NCBI RefSeq assembly: GCF_900099805.1
Contig: NZ_FNDR01000023.1
Coordinates: 1 to 32,640, forward strand
Direction of reading: 5' to 3'
DNA from: Variovorax sp. OV700
Lineage (GTDB): Bacteria; Pseudomonadota; Gammaproteobacteria; Burkholderiales; Burkholderiaceae_C
Length of the DNA: 32,640 nt
The notes beneath the pieces are model-generated. The model saw nothing but the letters and a program-made list of their open reading frames with translations, was not told the origin of the DNA and searched no databases. Shown in pieces: positions 15,780-23,643 of this stretch. A program made the position numbers and the translations under genes. Position 1 is the first letter of the stretch; every line of letters begins with the position of its first letter.

Positions 15780-15934
15780 TTCAGCGCACACGTGGCCGTC
15801 CGCCTTGGTGCAAGCAATGCACCGTCATCAGGCATCTGGACAACGGATCGGTCTCATCGAAATTAATCGTTTCTTCCACCTCGGGCGCATCGATATGGTT
15901 GCGCCCGGATCGAATCAACTTGACGGAGATTTTC
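15780..15934. other. Intergenic region before symporter operon, with two hairpins
   Basis: The 155-bp gap contains GGTGCA-N5-TGCACC (15808-15824) just after the tautomerase gene and a longer stem CGGGCGCA (15882-15889) / TGCGCCCG (15900-15907) with a 10-base loop 27 bp before the next start. Neither is followed by a U-tract. An AT-rich patch near 15858-15873 may hold a promoter. A GGAG at 15925-15928 is the ribosome-binding site for the DUF485 gene. Confidence 0.45.
15882..15907 (+). promoter_or_regulatory. 8-bp stem-loop in the leader of the DUF485/actP operon
   Basis: Perfect 8-bp GC-rich arms with a 10-base loop end 17 bases before the Shine-Dalgarno of the DUF485 gene. Depending on where transcription starts, it would be an operator dyad or a 5'-UTR hairpin. 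Confidence 0.35.
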
Positions 15935-16177
15935 ATGCGTCGCGACCTCAACGATGGAGGCGGCGAATCGCTGGGCTTCGGCCTGGCGCTCACCGCCGTG
16001 CAGGTTCTTGTCTACTTTACGTTTGTGCTGATGTGCTGCTTCAACGCGAGAGGAATGGCATTCACGGTGCCTGTGCTCGACATCCCTTTCGCATTCGCTT
16101 TCGGTCTTCTTGTGATCCTGTGCGGGATCGTGTTGACCGTCATCTACGTTGTTCAAACCAATCGGATGGATGGCTGA
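15935..16177 (+). CDS. DUF485 membrane protein (YjcH-like)
   Basis: An 80-residue protein with two membrane helices, about residues 15-38 (GLALTAVQVLVYFTFVLMCC) and 50-73 (FAFAFGLLVILCGIVLTVIY), joined by a short loop and ending VVQTNRMDG. This matches small DUF485 proteins such as E. coli YjcH that precede acetate permease ActP. It is about 20 residues shorter than YjcH, mostly at the N-terminus. The ATG at 15935 has GGAG 6 bases upstream. The gene ends 1 bp before the symporter start, so the two are coupled. The molecular role of DUF485 proteins is not known to me; an accessory role for the symporter is inferred. Confidence 0.85.
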   Translation: MRRDLNDGGGESLGFGLALTAVQVLVYFTFVLMCCFNARGMAFTVPVLDIPFAFAFGLLVILCGIVLTVIYVVQTNRMDG

Positions 16178-16178
16178 C

Positions 16179-17819
16179 ATGAAGAAATTGATTGCTGCGT
16201 TCGCAGCTTCGGCTTCGGCGACCCACGCGTTGGCGGCGGGGGGAAGCATCGGCTCTCCCTCCGCAATCTCTGTATTGCTTTTCCTCGCAGTGATTTCGAT
16301 CACGCTCGCCATCACATGGTGGGCAGCGCGGCGAACGTCGTCGGCCAGCGACTTCTACGCGGCGGGAGGACGCATCTCGGGCTTCCAGAACGGACTGGCA
16401 ATCACCGGCGATGCTTTGTCTGCTGGCGCATTTCTCGGCTTGACTGCGCTGGTCTTCTCGAGCGGGTTTGACGGCCTGATCTACGCCATTGGCTACACGA
16501 CAGGCTTGCCGATTGTCGTGTTCCTGATGGCGGGAAAGCTGCGCCAATTGGGGAAATTCACCTTCACCGACGTCGTTTGTTCAAGGCTCAGTGGCAGTGC
16601 CATACGGGTGTTTTCCGCGTGCGCCTCGCTGATCATTGTCGCGTTCTACCTCATCGCCCAGATGGTCGGCGCCGGGCAGCTGATTCAATTGCTCTTCGGC
16701 ATCGACTACAACCTCGCCATCGTGCTGGTCGGTGTGTTGATGGTTCTGTACGTCGTCTTTGGTGGAATGATGGCCACGACGTGGGTCCAGATCATCAAGG
16801 CCGTGTTGATGCTTGGCGTGGGAGGGGCAATCACGTTCCTGGTGTGGAAGCAGTTTGGCTTCAGCATGGGCGCCTTGCTGCGCAAGGCGGTCGAGGTGCA
16901 CCCGGGAAAGGACGCAATTCTCTCGCCGACGTCTTTTGCCAAGGATCCGCTGTCAGGGCTTTCGCTCGGTATTGCGCTGATGCTTGGTACCGCGGGCCTG
17001 CCCCATGTGCTGATGCGCTTTTTTACCGTGCCCGATGCCAAGGCCGCGCGCACGTCGGTTCTCTGGGCAACCATCTTCATGAACTGCTTCTACGCCATGA
17101 TCTTCGTCATCGGCTTCGGCGCACTTGCCTTGCTTCGCACGCATCCGGAATACATGGACGCGAAAGGCTTGTTGATCGGCGGCAGCAATACGGCCGCACT
17201 GCACCTGTCTCATATCCTTGGCGGCGAGATCATGTTCGGGCTGGTTTCTGCCGTCGCATTCGCCACCATCCTGGCGGTTGTTGCCGGCCTGACCCTGTCT
17301 GGCGCTTCGGCGATCAGCCACGACATCTACGGCGCACTGTTTCGGCACAAGACGGCCGACGCGCGGGATGAAATCCGGATCGTTCGTGTGGCCACGATCG
17401 GATTGGGTCTTTTTGCGATTGCGCTCGGCATTGCGTTCAAGGGGCAGAACGTCGCCTACATGATCAGCTTGGCGTTCTCGATCGCCTGCTCGTCGACCTT
17501 TCCGGTGCTCATTCTTGCGATCTACTGGAAGCGCCTCACAGCAACGGGTGCGGTGGTAGGGGGAAGCGTGGGGCTAGTTTCTTCGCTGGTGCTGACGGTG
17601 CTTGGCCCGGCGATCTGGGTCAAGGTGCTTGGACACGCGAGCCCTGTGTTCCCGATAGATCCGCCTGCCTTGATCACCGTTCCTCTTGCCTTTTTGGCCT
17701 GCGTGATCGCCAGCCGTTACTGGGCACCGACGGAGTCAACGCCAGGGGACCTGCGGCGCTCACCCCCTCATCGCGGGAAAGCGCAACTCGAACCGAATCA
17801 AGCCGGGCACAGGGCATGA
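16179..17819 (+). CDS. actP: ActP-type solute:cation symporter (SSS family)
   Basis: The 546-residue protein starts with a cleavable-looking signal (MKKLIAAFAASASATHALAA), a hallmark of ActP, followed by about 13 membrane helices. SSS-family features include SDFYAAGGRISGFQNGLAITGDALSAGAFLG (about residues 57-88), GKFTFTDVV and the GFGALALL region. ActP imports acetate and glycolate with a cation; relatives carry pyruvate, propionate and other short carboxylates. It is coupled to the DUF485 gene. The last 19 codons plus stop overlap, tail to tail, the end of the histidine kinase gene on the other strand, giving the protein a basic hydrophilic tail (PPHRGKAQLEPNQAGHRA). The substrate here may be a C2-C3 acid from the neighbouring pathway. 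Confidence 0.9.
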   Translation: MKKLIAAFAASASATHALAAGGSIGSPSAISVLLFLAVISITLAITWWAARRTSSASDFYAAGGRISGFQNGLAITGDALSAGAFLGLTALVFSSGFDGLIYAIGYTTGLPIVVFLMAGKLRQLGKFTFTDVVCSRLSGSAIRVFSACASLIIVAFYLIAQMVGAGQLIQLLFGIDYNLAIVLVGVLMVLYVVFGGMMATTWVQIIKAVLMLGVGGAITFLVWKQFGFSMGALLRKAVEVHPGKDAILSPTSFAKDPLSGLSLGIALMLGTAGLPHVLMRFFTVPDAKAARTSVLWATIFMNCFYAMIFVIGFGALALLRTHPEYMDAKGLLIGGSNTAALHLSHILGGEIMFGLVSAVAFATILAVVAGLTLSGASAISHDIYGALFRHKTADARDEIRIVRVATIGLGLFAIALGIAFKGQNVAYMISLAFSIACSSTFPVLILAIYWKRLTATGAVVGGSVGLVSSLVLTVLGPAIWVKVLGHASPVFPIDPPALITVPLAFLACVIASRYWAPTESTPGDLRRSPPHRGKAQLEPNQAGHRA

Positions 17820-19163
17820 GGCGCACACTTCGCCGCCGTGCAATGCCACGATCGCCTTGACGATTGCGAGCCCGAGGCCGTTGGATTCGGTATAGCTGCG
17901 TGCAGCGTCGCCTCGGTAGAAGCGGTCGAACAGGCGCCCGAGCTGTTCGGGCGGGACCGGCGCCCCTTCGTTCTCGACAGCGACCGTCGCCGTGTCGCCG
18001 TCTTGCGCACCGATCAGCCGCACGATCGTTCCCGGTGTGCCGTGGCGCACTGCATTCACGACGAGGTTGTTGATCGCGCGCCGGCACAGCGCTGCATTGA
18101 CGAAGGCCTCGCCGCTGGCTTGCACTTCGAACCGAAGCCCGCTCTCATCGGCAGGGCCTTCGAAGTATTCGGCGATCTTCTCGAGCTCGGCATGCAGCGC
18201 AATTGGAGCTCGTTCGATCGTCAGCGAAGCATGGTCGGCTTGCGCAAGGAACAGGATGTTCTCCGCGATCTGGCGCAACCGATTCAGCTCTTCGAGGTTC
18301 GATTCAAGAAGTTGCTGGTACTCATCGGCGCCGCGAGCCCGTTGCAGCGCGACCTGCGTCTGTCCGATCAGCGCGCCGACGGGAGTGCGGATCTCGTGCG
18401 CGAGGTCGGCAGAGAATTGCGAAAGTCGCTCATAGCCGGTGGCAATGCGGTCAAGCATGGCGTTGAAAGCGACGACCATGTGCTGCACTTCGAGCGGCGC
18501 GTCATGCTCCGGCAGCCGCACGGCGAGATTGATCGGGTTGATCAAGGCCGCCTTGCCGGCAACCCGGTGCAGCGGCCTCAGGCCATGCCGCAGCACCAGA
18601 TACGCAAGAATGGTCGAAGCGAGCATCGCGACAAGGGCGCTGAGGATTACGCGATCCCGGTTGGCGCGAATCATCCTCACCTCGTTGGTCAGCGGGTGGC
18701 CGGCCACCACCTCCACCATGTCGCCATTGCGGCCCGAACGCGCGAGCGCCGCGACCCAATGCATCGGCACGCCATCCGCCGTCGGGATGTTGAGTACGTT
18801 CCCGATCGCCAGGTCGCGATCGGCCGCAACTGCGGCGAGCGCGCCGGGCACCGGAAAACGACGGGGGTTGACGTCGATGAAGGGCGCCTCGCCAGGCCGG
18901 CGCAGCAGCAGCACATCGCTCTCGGCGCCGAGCATGGCCGTGAACAGCGACGGCCGCTCGTGCAGGTCGGCGATCGTCTGCACGTTGCCCACCAGCCCGC
19001 GGAAGTGCTCGACGCGACCGATCAGCCGCGTGTCCAGCTGCTCGGTGATCGCCGACCGCGCGGAATAAAAAAAGTAGGCGCCGAGCATGCCGGTGACCGC
19101 GCACGCAATCAGGGCAAGCAGCAGGGTGGCTCGCACTGCCAGCGATCGCGGCAGCCACCTCAT
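17760..19163 (-). CDS. Two-component sensor histidine kinase, heavy-metal/HprS-like
   Basis: The 467-residue kinase has a membrane helix at about 10-33, a periplasmic domain of roughly 135 residues, a second helix at about 172-192, HAMP (about 193-246), the H-box with phospho-acceptor H256 in FSADLAHEIRTPVG and an ATPase domain with NNLVVNAVRHG and GLGLAIVKAIVALHGG. Architecture matches the CusS/IrlS/HprS group. The ATG at 19163 overlaps the response regulator stop (ATGA), so they are coupled; an upstream in-frame extension lies wholly inside the regulator gene and was rejected. The pair is divergent from a molybdoenzyme operon. Metal or reactive-species sensing is inferred from that context. 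The 3' end overlaps actP by 60 bp. Confidence 0.93.
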   Translation of the reverse strand: MRWLPRSLAVRATLLLALIACAVTGMLGAYFFYSARSAITEQLDTRLIGRVEHFRGLVGNVQTIADLHERPSLFTAMLGAESDVLLLRRPGEAPFIDVNPRRFPVPGALAAVAADRDLAIGNVLNIPTADGVPMHWVAALARSGRNGDMVEVVAGHPLTNEVRMIRANRDRVILSALVAMLASTILAYLVLRHGLRPLHRVAGKAALINPINLAVRLPEHDAPLEVQHMVVAFNAMLDRIATGYERLSQFSADLAHEIRTPVGALIGQTQVALQRARGADEYQQLLESNLEELNRLRQIAENILFLAQADHASLTIERAPIALHAELEKIAEYFEGPADESGLRFEVQASGEAFVNAALCRRAINNLVVNAVRHGTPGTIVRLIGAQDGDTATVAVENEGAPVPPEQLGRLFDRFYRGDAARSYTESNGLGLAIVKAIVALHGGEVCASCPVPGLIRFELRFPAMRG

Positions 19164-19831
19164 GGCGCGTCGCCGAACGAATAGCCGATGCTGCGCGCCG
19201 TGTGGATCAACTTTTTCTCGAACGGCTGATCGATCTTCGCGCGAAGGCGCTTGATCGCGACGTCGACGACATTGGTATCGCTGTCGAAGTTCATGTCCCA
19301 CACTTCGGAGGCGATCAGCGTGCGCGAGAGCGCCTCGCCTTGCCGCTTGATCAGCAGTTGCAGCAGAAGGAACTCCTTGTTCGTCAGCGCAATCTCCTTG
19401 CCTTCGCGGGTGATCTTGCGGCGCAGGACGTCAACCTTCAGATCGGCGAACTCGTAGAACTCGGCTTCGCGCACGATGCCCCGGCGCAGCAGCGTGCGGA
19501 TGCGCAGTACCAGTTCTATGAACGAGAAGGGCTTGACGAGATAGTCGTCGGCGCCGAGTTCAAGGCCGCGGATGCGGTCGTCCAGGCGGTCGCGCGCGGT
19601 GAGAAAGAGCACAGGCAGGTCCCGCTTGTCGCGCAAGGCTTGCATGATCTGCCAGCCGTCGATGCCGGGCAGCATCACGTCAAGCACAACGAGCTCGTAG
19701 GCGTGTTCAAGCGCCATGTGCAGCCCATCCGTTCCGGTGCGCGCAAGGTCCACGGCATAGCCGCTTTCTTTCAAGCCCTTTTTCAGGTAGTCGCCCGTCT
19801 TCGGGTCGTCTTCGATAACAAGGATGCTCAT
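19160..19831 (-). CDS. OmpR/PhoB-family response regulator
   Basis: The 223-residue protein has a receiver domain with acidic pocket D8/D9, phospho-acceptor D51 in VVLDVMLPGIDGW, and the switch Lys in DDYLVKPFSF near residue 101. An OmpR-type winged helix follows (about 125-220), with NKEFLLLQLLIKRQGEALSR and the terminal VDVAIKRLRAKI recognition helix. It resembles CusR/CopR/HprR regulators. The ATG at 19831 gives the canonical MSILVIEDD start; an upstream in-frame extension is unlikely. It is the first gene of the leftward operon and likely binds the ATGAC/GTCAT repeats 44-70 bp upstream, controlling itself and the divergent molybdoenzyme operon. Confidence 0.94.
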   Translation of the reverse strand: MSILVIEDDPKTGDYLKKGLKESGYAVDLARTGTDGLHMALEHAYELVVLDVMLPGIDGWQIMQALRDKRDLPVLFLTARDRLDDRIRGLELGADDYLVKPFSFIELVLRIRTLLRRGIVREAEFYEFADLKVDVLRRKITREGKEIALTNKEFLLLQLLIKRQGEALSRTLIASEVWDMNFDSDTNVVDVAIKRLRAKIDQPFEKKLIHTARSIGYSFGDAP

Positions 19832-19874
19832 GGGAGTGTGGTTGCCATTCTCTCTTGCGGGGCGGTGCCGGTTC

Positions 19875-19901
19875 ATGACTTTTTTGTCATCCGAATGTCA
19901 T
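19875..19901. promoter_or_regulatory. Phased response-regulator half-sites
   Basis: ATGAC (19875-19879) and GTCAT (19886-19890) form a perfect dyad around six T's, and a second GTCAT follows at 19897-19901. The three half-sites start exactly 11 bp apart, so they lie on one face of the helix. The dyad resembles the ATGACAA-N2-TTGTCAT box of CusR-type regulators. It sits between the divergent regulator and DUF5666 genes, with a possible -10 (TAGAGT at 19924-19929) further right. Confidence 0.6.
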
Positions 19902-19958
19902 GCCCGTGAGCGCGGGCGATCCCTAGAGTGACCTGTCTTCATTCTCTACGGCTCATCC

Positions 19959-20591
19959 ATGAACACCAGATTCGGAAAACTCCTTCGGACCTTCGCCCTC
20001 CCGACCTTGATGAGCGCCGGCCTGCTAGGCGGCAGCTACGCCGTGCACGCCCAGACGCCGCCGCCGGTGGGTGTGCGCGGCGCGATTACCGCCGTCAGCG
20101 GCGATGCGATCCAAGTCCGCACCAATCGCGGTGAAGACCTGACGGTCAAGATCAACAGCAACACGCAGGTTCGCGCGGTCACGCTCGCCAAAGTGAGCGA
20201 CATCAAGCCCGGCAGCTACATCGGAACGGCGGCGACGCCGCTGCCCGACGGTTCTCTGAAAGCGCTTGAAGTGCATGTTTTCCCGCCAGCGATGGCGGGC
20301 ACCGGGGATGGCCACCGTGCCTGGGATCTAGCGCCCAAAAGCACCATGACCAATGGCACCGTCGGCGACCTGGTCGCGACCAACGGCCGTACCCTGACTC
20401 TCAAGTACAAGGGCGGCGAGAAGAAGATCGTCGTGCCGGATGATGTGCCGATCGTCAACCTCGAACCCGGTGACCGCTCGTTGCTCACGGTGGGCACCAA
20501 GGTCGTCTTGTTCGCGACGAAGGAAGCCGATTCAGGCCTGTCCGCCAACTTCATCTCCGCGGGCAAGGACGGCGTGACGCCGCCGATGTGA
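19959..20591 (+). CDS. DUF5666-like exported protein
   Basis: A 210-residue protein with a signal peptide (basic start MNTRFGKLLR, hydrophobic core, cleavage probably after VHAQ near residue 32). The mature part has two beta-rich segments of similar style: VRGAITAVSGDAIQVRTNRGEDLTV, with a later KPGSYIG, and TNGTVGDLVATNGRTLTLKYKGGEKKIVV, with LTVGTKVVLFA. Each looks like an OB-like barrel of the DUF5666 type. No catalytic residue or metal cluster is apparent. It begins a rightward operon with a b-type cytochrome and a molybdoenzyme, so a periplasmic accessory or ligand-binding role is plausible. Family assignment is by pattern only. Confidence 0.7.
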   Translation: MNTRFGKLLRTFALPTLMSAGLLGGSYAVHAQTPPPVGVRGAITAVSGDAIQVRTNRGEDLTVKINSNTQVRAVTLAKVSDIKPGSYIGTAATPLPDGSLKALEVHVFPPAMAGTGDGHRAWDLAPKSTMTNGTVGDLVATNGRTLTLKYKGGEKKIVVPDDVPIVNLEPGDRSLLTVGTKVVLFATKEADSGLSANFISAGKDGVTPPM

Positions 20592-20593
20592 GG

Positions 20594-21208
20594 ATGAAGA
20601 GCACGATGATTCATCCGCTGGCGGTGCGCGCCGCCCACTGGGTCAATGCGTTCGCCATGACCTGCATGCTGATGAGCGGTTGGACGATCTACAACGCGTC
20701 GCCGATCCTGCCGTTCCAGTTCCCCGCCTGGATGACGCTCGGCGGTTGGCTTGGTGGCGCCATTGCGTGGCACTTTGCGGCGATGTGGCTGCTCGTCGCG
20801 AACGGCCTGCTGTATTTGCTCTACGGCATTGCCAGCGGTCATTTTCGTCGCGAGTTCTTTCCGATTCGCGCCAGCGAGTTGCTGCGCGACGCCGGACGTG
20901 CGCTGAGATTGCGGCTCCCGCACGAAGTCGGCCACTACAACGCGGTGCAGCGCTTCGCCTATGTCATCGTGCTGCTGTTTGGCGTGCTCGTCGTCGCATC
21001 GGGGCTCGCGATCTGGAAGCCCGTGCAGCTGGCATGGCTGGCCGGCCTTTTTGGTGGCTTCGATTTCGCGCGCAAGGTGCACTTTGCGGCAATGGCCGGG
21101 ATCGTCGGCTTCATCGCGATCCATCTGCTGCTCGTCCTCCTCGTGCCGCGCACGCTGCTGCCGATGGTCATCGGACGTGCGCGGACCTCTCACCGTATCG
21201 CATCATGA
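20594..21208 (+). CDS. Cytochrome b561-type membrane subunit
   Basis: A 204-residue protein with four to five membrane helices and histidines placed for b-heme ligation: HPLAVRAAHWVN at the start, AWHFAAMWLL, GHYNAVQRFAY and HFAAMAGIVGFIAIHLLL. This is the layout of the di-heme cytochrome b/b561 (Ni/Fe-hydrogenase b-subunit-like) family. It would carry electrons between the quinone pool and the molybdoenzyme encoded next, in a role like that of MsrQ for MsrP although it is a different protein. The start is ambiguous between 20594 and 20606. It overlaps the molybdoenzyme gene by 4 bp (ATGA), a strong sign of partnership. Confidence 0.88.
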   Translation: MKSTMIHPLAVRAAHWVNAFAMTCMLMSGWTIYNASPILPFQFPAWMTLGGWLGGAIAWHFAAMWLLVANGLLYLLYGIASGHFRREFFPIRASELLRDAGRALRLRLPHEVGHYNAVQRFAYVIVLLFGVLVVASGLAIWKPVQLAWLAGLFGGFDFARKVHFAAMAGIVGFIAIHLLLVLLVPRTLLPMVIGRARTSHRIAS

Positions 21209-21942
21209 TCAAGCTCTCGGATCACAAGACGCAGCTCGCGAGCCTGGAGCGACGGCTGCTGCTGCGTTCGTCGTTGTCGATTGGCGCGCTCTCGATGCTG
21301 TCGGGCTGCAACCTGCAGGACGACGACCAGGCCGACAAAGTCCTGTGGGCGCTGTCGCGCTGGAACGACCGCGTGCAGGCCCGCCTCTTCAGCGGCAGCC
21401 GCCTCGCGCCGACCTATGCGGCGAGCCAGGTCACGAAGCCGTTCCCCTTCAACGCGTTCTACCCAGAGTTCGATGCGCCCCAGGTCGACTTGTCGAGCTG
21501 GCGGCTTGAAGTCTCGGGACTGGTCGCCGACAAGACGGCGTGGACCGCCGAGCGCCTGCGCACGCTGCCGCAAGCGCAGCAGATCACGCGCCATATCTGC
21601 ATCGAGGGTTGGAGCGCGATCGGCGACTGGCGCGGCGTGCCGCTCAAGACTTTTCTGCAGCGCATTGGCGCGGACACGACGGCGCGCTTCGTCGGCTTCA
21701 GATGTGCCGACCGCTATCACTCGAGCCTCGACATGGCCAGCGCGCTGCACCCGCAGACGCTGCTTGCGCTCGACTTTGGCAACGAAGCGCTGCCGACGGC
21801 CAACGGCTTCCCCCTGCGGCTGAGTGTTCCGACCAAGCTCGGGTTCAAGAGCGCGAAGCACGTCGCCGCGATCTTCGTTTCCAACACGAATCCCGGGGGC
21901 TATTGGGAAGACCAGGGGTACAACTGGTTCAGCGGAATATGA
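21205..21942 (+). CDS. Molybdopterin-dependent oxidoreductase, sulfite-oxidase fold
   Basis: The 245-residue protein has the sulfite oxidase/MsrP Moco domain: C132 in RHICIEGWSAIGDWRGVP is the expected molybdenum-coordinating cysteine, with RFVGFRCADRYHSSLD and GFPLRLSVPTKLGFKSAK typical of the family. The N-terminus combines a twin-arginine motif (ERRLLLRSS, residues 15-23) with a lipobox LSGC (C35), so it may be a Tat-exported lipoprotein on the periplasmic side. No heme domain is fused; the b561 protein supplies electrons or accepts them. Methionine-sulfoxide or another S/N-oxide reduction is a reasonable guess from the hprRS-like context. It is smaller than MsrP (about 330 residues) and cannot be called MsrP. 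Confidence 0.9.
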   Translation: MIKLSDHKTQLASLERRLLLRSSLSIGALSMLSGCNLQDDDQADKVLWALSRWNDRVQARLFSGSRLAPTYAASQVTKPFPFNAFYPEFDAPQVDLSSWRLEVSGLVADKTAWTAERLRTLPQAQQITRHICIEGWSAIGDWRGVPLKTFLQRIGADTTARFVGFRCADRYHSSLDMASALHPQTLLALDFGNEALPTANGFPLRLSVPTKLGFKSAKHVAAIFVSNTNPGGYWEDQGYNWFSGI

Positions 21943-21954
21943 CATCGGCAACCC

Positions 21955-22046
21955 GGCGACCTTGCCGCCGAGAAATTGATCCCCTTATGGCCGCGCTTGG
22001 TGTTCTGTTTGATCGCCTCGGACTTGAACTCTTCAAGCCTGGTGTG
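21955..22046 (-). pseudogene. Remnant of IS3-family transposase OrfA (probable)
   Basis: Read on the minus strand from 22046, one frame gives RLEEFKSEAIKQ followed by NTKRGHK and later AAR. This strongly resembles the N-terminal helix-turn-helix start of IS3/IS911-type OrfA proteins (EFKxEAIKQ...RGHxV...AARLGV). There is no start codon, no intact reading frame onward and no terminal repeats, so it is a short decayed fragment between two convergent genes. The match is from memory and short, so confidence is moderate. Confidence 0.45.
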
Positions 22047-22052
22047 TGATCG

Positions 22053-23426
<1,374 letters not shown>

Positions 23427-23448
23427 TTGTCGTCTCGTTATTGCGACG

Positions 23449-23471
23449 TTAGGACTCAATACTGAGACTAA
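23449..23471. promoter_or_regulatory. Candidate upstream activator site
   Basis: CTCA (23455-23458) and TGAG (23463-23466) are inverted around ATAC. The outer TTAG (23449-23452) and CTAA (23468-23471) extend the dyad with a one-base slip. Its centre is about 105 bp upstream of the -24 element, a normal distance for a sigma-54 activator site. Binding by the Fis-type helix is inferred. Confidence 0.35.
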
Positions 23472-23526
23472 GGCATGTGCTCCAAGCCGTCAATCGAAGC
23501 CTTGGTGAGAATTTCTTCAAGCAAAT

Positions 23527-23536
23527 CAAGTACTTG
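23527..23536. promoter_or_regulatory. Perfect 10-bp palindrome near promoter
   Basis: CAAGTACTTG is a perfect palindrome ending about 28 bp before the -24 GG. It may be a second activator site, an IHF-region feature or chance. Confidence 0.25.
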
Positions 23537-23563
23537 TCGAAATCGCGAAGACGTCCGCCGAGC

Positions 23564-23579
23564 GGGCCTCGGATTTGCT
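23564..23579 (+). promoter_or_regulatory. Sigma-54 (-24/-12) promoter
   Basis: The stretch GGGCCTCGGATTTGCT has GG at 23565-23566 and GC at 23577-23578 with exactly 10 bp between, and the -12 half TTTGCT agrees well with the TTGCW consensus. The -24 half (GGGCCT against TGGCAC) is a partial match. Transcription would start about 55 bases before the hydrolase ATG at 23644. The divergent sigma-54 activator gene supports the call. Confidence 0.6.
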
Positions 23580-23643
23580 CTGTGCCCTCCGCCTCGCATT
23601 CGACGCCGCGCGGCGGCTTCCACCCTTTCACCTGGAAATGCAC

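Larger units (their letters stand above)
23427..23643. other. Divergent control region of the nitrile hydratase operon
   Basis: A 217-bp spacer with no gene. From left to right it holds an imperfect dyad TTAG...CTCA-ATAC-TGAG...CTAA (23449-23471), a perfect 10-bp palindrome CAAGTACTTG (23527-23536) and a GG-N10-GC element (23564-23579). This is the arrangement expected of a sigma-54 promoter with upstream activator sites. Confidence 0.6.

Noticed and set aside
15780..15993. A 70-codon minus-strand frame ahead of the DUF485 gene
   Set aside because: It has no ribosome-binding site or family resemblance and overlaps the start of the DUF485 gene and its leader hairpin.
19164..19301. 46-residue N-terminal extension of the histidine kinase
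   Set aside because: It lies inside the response regulator gene; the ATGA overlap start at 19163 directly precedes the first membrane helix.
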